Source: Bdellovibrio reynosensis (GTDB lineage: Bacteria > Bdellovibrionota > Bdellovibrionia > Bdellovibrionales > Bdellovibrionaceae). From it: 64,000 nucleotides of DNA. Made by a program: the position numbers and the translations under genes. The notes beneath the pieces were generated by a model. The model searched no databases and was not told the origin of the DNA. It worked only from the letters and a program-made list of their open reading frames with translations. The stretch is taken from NCBI RefSeq assembly GCF_022814725.1, contig NZ_CP093442.1:1674001-1738000 (forward strand), given 5' to 3'. Below are positions 60,229 to 64,000 of this stretch, one piece after another (position 1 is the stretch's first letter; every line of letters begins with the position of its first letter).

Positions 60229-61386
60229 TCATTTTGTGTAGGGACGTTCGTTCCCACGATAGTGGAATTCTCTCTTAGATTCATTTTCCTGAGGGTCCAC
60301 GTATTTTATTTTTCCGTCTTTAAATAGAACGCGACCTCGTGAAATCATCGATCTAATTGCAAAATCCTTTTTATCTACAATTAAAATATCCGCATCCTTT
60401 TTGGCAGCTAAAGATCCTTTGTCCTTCAGCTGCAAAACTTCAGCTGTATTTTTTGTTACATATCCCAACGCTTCGGTAAGATCTAGGCCATGGTTAACAA
60501 AGCAGTCGCGCACCTGAGAAAATAATGTCTCTGGAGAATTCACAGAGGCGTCCGTTGAAAAAGTCATTTTGTCTTTGTGGCCCCCATGGGAAACGAAGGT
60601 TTTTAAGCACTCAAAGGCGTCTTCCTCTGAAATATCGATATCTACAAAACAACCTTTCTTGGTGAGTTTTGCACCTTCAGCTAAAAGTCGATCATTGCGA
60701 TTTAGATGGGTAGGATAAAGGTAGCGAGCTTCGATTTCGTATTCTTCCATCAATTCAAAAATATGCTTTAAACCATTTTTACCTTCACCAATGTGAAAAT
60801 GCGTAAGCCCCGCTTTCTTTGAAAGCATTCCTGCGACCCGTGCATCGGCTACGATTTTAGCTAATTGGTTAAGGTCAGGATCGCGAGAGCGCTCATCAGA
60901 AAGAGCGACTTCCCCAACGCCAATGATCTCTTTAACAAATAAAATATCAGTGCGCACATCCGAAGTTAGACATCGAGGTGGAACTTCATAGCCGCCCGTG
61001 TAGCAAAGTGCTGAAAAACCAATTTCGACAAATGATTTTACCCTGGCTAAAAGATGCGCCATGTTTTTAGTGATCGTGTCGGATCCCAGGCAGCCGACAA
61101 CTGTGGTGATGCCACCTTTAACAAGCTCATGGCTATAGATACAAGGTGTTTGGGTCGAAAAGCCATCTTCGCCACTACCACCACTAAGATGTTCGTGGGG
61201 ATCAATCAACCCGGGGATAACGTAACAGTTACGTGCATCAAGGGTTTCTAAATCTTGATCAATAAGTTTTAACGCTGATATATCTTTGTATGCACCCACA
61301 TGGATAATTTTTTCAGTTCCAACAAGAACATTTAATTCGCCTTTTGGCTCTGGTGAAAAAACCTCTCCGCCTTCAATTAGAATCAT
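60229..61386 (-). CDS. iadA: Isoaspartyl dipeptidase (beta-aspartyl peptidase)
   Basis: 385 residues. Amidohydrolase fold: metal ligands in GLIDPHEHLSGGSGEDGF (about 60-77), catalytic TTVVGCLGSD, SDERSRD, THLNRNDR, and the late Asp in TFSTDASVNSP. It cleaves beta-aspartyl dipeptides formed by protein ageing, useful when recycling prey protein. GAAGGAC lies 7-10 nt before the ATG. Confidence 0.92.
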   Translation of the reverse strand: MILIEGGEVFSPEPKGELNVLVGTEKIIHVGAYKDISALKLIDQDLETLDARNCYVIPGLIDPHEHLSGGSGEDGFSTQTPCIYSHELVKGGITTVVGCLGSDTITKNMAHLLARVKSFVEIGFSALCYTGGYEVPPRCLTSDVRTDILFVKEIIGVGEVALSDERSRDPDLNQLAKIVADARVAGMLSKKAGLTHFHIGEGKNGLKHIFELMEEYEIEARYLYPTHLNRNDRLLAEGAKLTKKGCFVDIDISEEDAFECLKTFVSHGGHKDKMTFSTDASVNSPETLFSQVRDCFVNHGLDLTEALGYVTKNTAEVLQLKDKGSLAAKKDADILIVDKKDFAIRSMISRGRVLFKDGKIKYVDPQENESKREFHYRGNERPYTK

Positions 61387-61420
61387 TTTTTATGTCCTTC
61401 AGTTCTTGGTTTATGAAAAA

Positions 61421-62683
61421 CTACATCTCATCAAAAAATACGTGCTGTATGACCAACCTGCTTTTAGGAATAGCTGGCATACGTTTCCGATCAATGTCCA
61501 GGTTTTGCGGCGGAACTTCATATTTCATTCGTAAAGCGAAAAACTCCAACGCCACCTTCATCAAGGCGATGGTTATAAACTCCCCGGGGCATCTGTGCCC
61601 TGTAAGGTCGCCGCCACCTTGCGGAATAAAACCAAATTTATCATTTTCGCGTTGTAAGAATCTTTCGGGAATAAACTCTTCAGGTGCTTGCCATATGCGC
61701 GGATCATGGTTGGTTCCATAGATGTCCAAAATGACCTGTGTGTCTTTTTTAAAGTGAACATCCTTCCAGACAAAATTATCTTTTACTTTTGCTAAAAGCG
61801 AAGGAAAGAAAGGGTAGAATCTGCGAACCTCCTGCACGAAAGCTTCATTGTAATCTGGTCCACTGTGCTGAACGCTTTTTTTGATTGAAGGATGCATATG
61901 CAACGCCAAGGCCTCATAGACCATGAATACCGAGATGGCCACTGTCGGTCGCAAAAGATTTAATATCTCGATAGCCGCTGTTTTAACGCTTAAGAAATCG
62001 CCTTTAACATCCCTATGTAAAGCAATAGCCTGAAAAGGTGTATTGATGGCTGAGGGAGCACGCATGCGCGCGTCCTGGACAAGATTCATGATCCAACTTT
62101 CTGCTTTTTTCCTCTGCATTCGCGATTTTACATGACGAATCCCTACCGAGCCTGCCGAATCAAATAGAGCCGTCAGCTGCCGCGATCTTGTTTTCACTTC
62201 ATCTTCTTTTAACGGAACCCCGGCCCATTCACAAACAGAGCGTGTCAGTAGTTCTTGCAACTCATCGTAAAGAGTCACACGACGCCTTTTTTCCCACATT
62301 CGGCAATAATATTTAAACCAGCGGGACGTGATGTTTGAAATTTTCACTATGCTTTCTTCAGACATGATCGACATAAACATTTCTTTACGCAGGCTATGTT
62401 CAATTCCGTCTAATCCTTGCACTCCCCCCTTTCCAAACAAAGTAGCACGTAAAGGTTCAGGAGCAGCACCGACACGGGTGAATCGAGTGGGATCATAAAA
62501 CAGAACTGCTGCTTCTTTCCCGGTCATACATATTGTTTTTTTCATTAAGAGGCGGGTTTCAAACAAGTCACTATTCAACCTAAGACACTGCCTTGAAATA
62601 AAACGATAGGGATCAGCGATTAGTGAAAGTGTGCTGTCCGGAGAAAGATCTTCATTTTGATTAACTTGCCGACCCTCAAGCAT
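61421..62683 (-). CDS. Cytochrome P450, CYP152-like fatty acid peroxygenase
   Basis: 420 residues. The heme-Cys loop FIPQGGGDLTGHRCPGEF (about 350-367) closely fits the CYP152 family (P450 BS-beta, OleT), which uses hydrogen peroxide to alpha/beta-hydroxylate or decarboxylate fatty acids without redox partners. The I-helix has ILNLLRPTVAISVFMVYEAL, with the Arg-Pro pair typical of CYP152, and no acid-alcohol pair. The ATG at 62683 has GGAGG 6 nt upstream; the longer frame is not supported. It is followed after 34 nt by iadA. Confidence 0.9.
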   Translation of the reverse strand: MLEGRQVNQNEDLSPDSTLSLIADPYRFISRQCLRLNSDLFETRLLMKKTICMTGKEAAVLFYDPTRFTRVGAAPEPLRATLFGKGGVQGLDGIEHSLRKEMFMSIMSEESIVKISNITSRWFKYYCRMWEKRRRVTLYDELQELLTRSVCEWAGVPLKEDEVKTRSRQLTALFDSAGSVGIRHVKSRMQRKKAESWIMNLVQDARMRAPSAINTPFQAIALHRDVKGDFLSVKTAAIEILNLLRPTVAISVFMVYEALALHMHPSIKKSVQHSGPDYNEAFVQEVRRFYPFFPSLLAKVKDNFVWKDVHFKKDTQVILDIYGTNHDPRIWQAPEEFIPERFLQRENDKFGFIPQGGGDLTGHRCPGEFITIALMKVALEFFALRMKYEVPPQNLDIDRKRMPAIPKSRLVIQHVFFDEM

Positions 62684-62783
62684 TAGACCTCCACTCTTAA
62701 TGGAAATTCTAAATTGCGAATAGGGCAGCCGCAAATGGCGCAACCGTTTCCTTTAACAAGCTTGGAATCTGACAGTTTAAGGT

Positions 62784-63656
62784 CTACAAAGAAAACTGCT
62801 GCATCAACTTAGCAGCGATTGGGTTTTCGATTTTTCTTTGGGCTGAAATAAGCCAAAGTTCCTCGTAAACCCCCTCCAGACGTCCTAAACGGATCAGATT
62901 CTTTTCTTTCAGATTCTTCATTTCTGATAGTGGAGCTAGGCCAAGGCCATCTTCAGCAAGAAGTTTCTGAAGTGATGTATCCTGCGTTTCAGCAACAGGC
63001 TCTATATGAATACCTTTAAGCTTAAAAAAGTGATTAAGGTCGTGCCGAAGTTTACTGTGTAAAGTCGGTAAAACGAAGGGCTTGCCGTTCAAAGACTGGG
63101 GAAAAGATTTTTTTAGTGCTCCAAACTTTGCTGAACCATAAACAGCGACTGGCATTTTTGCTACGGACTTGGAATAAACTTTTTCTTCTTCCATCAACTG
63201 CGCTGGATAATTTGAAACAATAAGATCCAAGCGATGGGCCCTTAATTCCCTAAGGAGTTCGTCGCCCCGCCCCTCAAGAATAGAAACTGTGCACGGGGCA
63301 ATTTTGTAAGCTTCTTTAGCTAAAGACAAAAGCACATTTTTTGGAACGCCATCTAATGCGCCGATCTGCAAATGAGTTTGATTCTGAGATGTTTGGTCTT
63401 TTATCACTTCTAACATTTCATCGCCCAAACGAAAGATTTCGTTTGCATAGTCTAAGGCTGCTTTGCCTGCTTCAGTAAGAACCAGTTTACGATGGCGACG
63501 TTCAAAAAGAGATTTTCCTAAAATATCCTCGAGCTGGCGAAGCTGGGTGCTTAAGGTAGGTTGCCCAATGCGCAATTTTTCAGAGGCCTTGGCGATACCG
63601 CCTTCATTGGCGATCGCGCGGAAATAATAAAGGTGATGATAATTAAGCCACTGCAT
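62784..63656 (-). CDS. LysR-type transcription regulator (NhaR-like)
   Basis: 290 residues. N-terminal winged helix (about 1-60): WLNYHHLYYFRAIANEGG, ASEKLRIGQPTLSTQLRQLE, a NhaR-type opening. The effector-binding domain runs from about 90 to 290. It sits divergent from the YqhA-like gene and 100 bp upstream of the P450 gene on the same strand, so it may control one of these. The ATG at 63656 is used; TTG 3 nt earlier is possible. Confidence 0.88.
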   Translation of the reverse strand: MQWLNYHHLYYFRAIANEGGIAKASEKLRIGQPTLSTQLRQLEDILGKSLFERRHRKLVLTEAGKAALDYANEIFRLGDEMLEVIKDQTSQNQTHLQIGALDGVPKNVLLSLAKEAYKIAPCTVSILEGRGDELLRELRAHRLDLIVSNYPAQLMEEEKVYSKSVAKMPVAVYGSAKFGALKKSFPQSLNGKPFVLPTLHSKLRHDLNHFFKLKGIHIEPVAETQDTSLQKLLAEDGLGLAPLSEMKNLKEKNLIRLGRLEGVYEELWLISAQRKIENPIAAKLMQQFSL

Positions 63657-63706
63657 CAATAAATCTCACTTTGGAAAAAACAAACTATTTCTTCTGATTT
63701 ATCGTG

Positions 63707-63735
63707 TTTTCAGAAGTGTCTGTCAAAACTATAAT
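63707..63735 (+). promoter_or_regulatory. Probable sigma-70 promoter of the YqhA-like gene
   Basis: TTTTCA (63707-63712), 17-nt spacer, TATAAT (63730-63735), 21 nt before the start codon. It lies in the divergent interval with the LysR gene. Confidence 0.6.
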
Positions 63736-63756
63736 GGTTTTTTGAAAAGGAAACTT

Positions 63757-64000
63757 ATGAGTACAGTATCTAAGAAGATTGAAAATCTATTTGAAGGCAT
63801 TATCTTTTCCAGCCGTTGGATCCAAGCCCCTATTTATGGCGGACTTATCGTGGGGGCCGTTTTATATACATATAAATTTCTAGTAGAGCTTATTCATCTT
63901 TGCGCCACAGTAAGCACTATTTCAGAAGAACTCTTGATGTTAGGGATCCTGACCCTTGTTGATATCTCGATGGTATTAAATCTTTTAATCATGGTTATTG
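63757..64000 (+). CDS. YqhA/UPF0114-family membrane protein (partial, N-terminus)
   Basis: 81 codons before the window ends. Start ATG 63757 with AAAAGG 6 nt upstream. The sequence FEGIIFSSRWIQAPIYGGLI and the continuing helices (ILTLVDISMVLNLLIMVI) match the UPF0114/TIGR00645 family of small membrane proteins. Function unknown. Confidence 0.85.
   Translation, partial: MSTVSKKIENLFEGIIFSSRWIQAPIYGGLIVGAVLYTYKFLVELIHLCATVSTISEELLMLGILTLVDISMVLNLLIMVI

Overview
The window looks like a chromosome segment of a predatory or Bdellovibrio-like bacterium (Bdellovibrionota). This is inference from gene families and style: AT-leaning DNA, several Lys/Ala/Pro-rich tails (topoisomerase I, an E1-alpha dehydrogenase subunit, a KAP-repeat protein), many secreted orphan proteins, and compact operons with TAATG stop/start overlaps. 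No rRNA or CRISPR array is present; one tRNA gene is.

Region 1 (1-33,400) is ordinary core genome. It runs: a dienelactone-hydrolase start, a CNNM/CBS membrane protein, cutA, pyrE, an App1-like phosphatase, a two-subunit 2-oxoacid dehydrogenase E1 with a coupled methyltransferase, a tail-specific protease, two HAD phosphatases, topA, an SDR enzyme, an L,D-transpeptidase, the tldD/pmbA pair, tex with a 31-residue basic mini-gene, infA, lpxD, a Mut7-C RNase-like gene, an RlmL-type methyltransferase, ETF-ubiquinone oxidoreductase, a nitrilase-family amidase, and ribosomal genes rpmB-rplX and rpsR. Two families of long intergenic palindromic elements lie here (family A at 3.3 and 6.9 kb, family B at 19.9 and 26.0 kb). 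Within each pair the cores are conserved while the pairing arms differ.

Region 2 (33,419-53,224) is an integrated accessory island of about 19.7 kb. It sits at the 3' end of a tRNA-Pro(TGG) gene and is bounded by a 12-bp direct repeat of the tRNA end. From left to right it holds: (i) an ECF-like sigma factor, an XRE protein and an ImmA/IrrE-type metallopeptidase; (ii) a multi-ubiquitin-domain protein, a DUF6791-ThiF E1-like enzyme and a DUF6527 protein; (iii) a convergent 615-residue orphan with a possible PD-(D/E)xK-like core; (iv) an intact tyrosine recombinase and a second, very large recombinase split by a frameshift exactly at its HxxR motif; (v) a metallophosphoesterase with a small partner; (vi) a complete Wadjet operon (jetA-B-C-D) followed by an AlbA/Schlafen-type gene. 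A two-block motif, AATGTCCCAAA-N10-GCTCGGCATAGG, occurs with identical spacing upstream of both the sigma operon and the ubiquitin-like operon. This suggests that the island's own sigma factor drives the ubiquitin-like genes, perhaps released by the peptidase acting on the XRE protein.

Region 3 (53,225-64,000) returns to chromosomal genes: the probable original tRNA-Pro terminator, an inverted tRNA-Pro fragment, a pilin-like protein, secreted and BspA-like surface proteins, a J-domain protein, an endonuclease/exonuclease/phosphatase-family protein, a Tudor-like small protein, a DUF2141 protein, isoaspartyl dipeptidase, a CYP152-type P450 peroxygenase, a LysR regulator and the start of a YqhA/UPF0114-type membrane protein.
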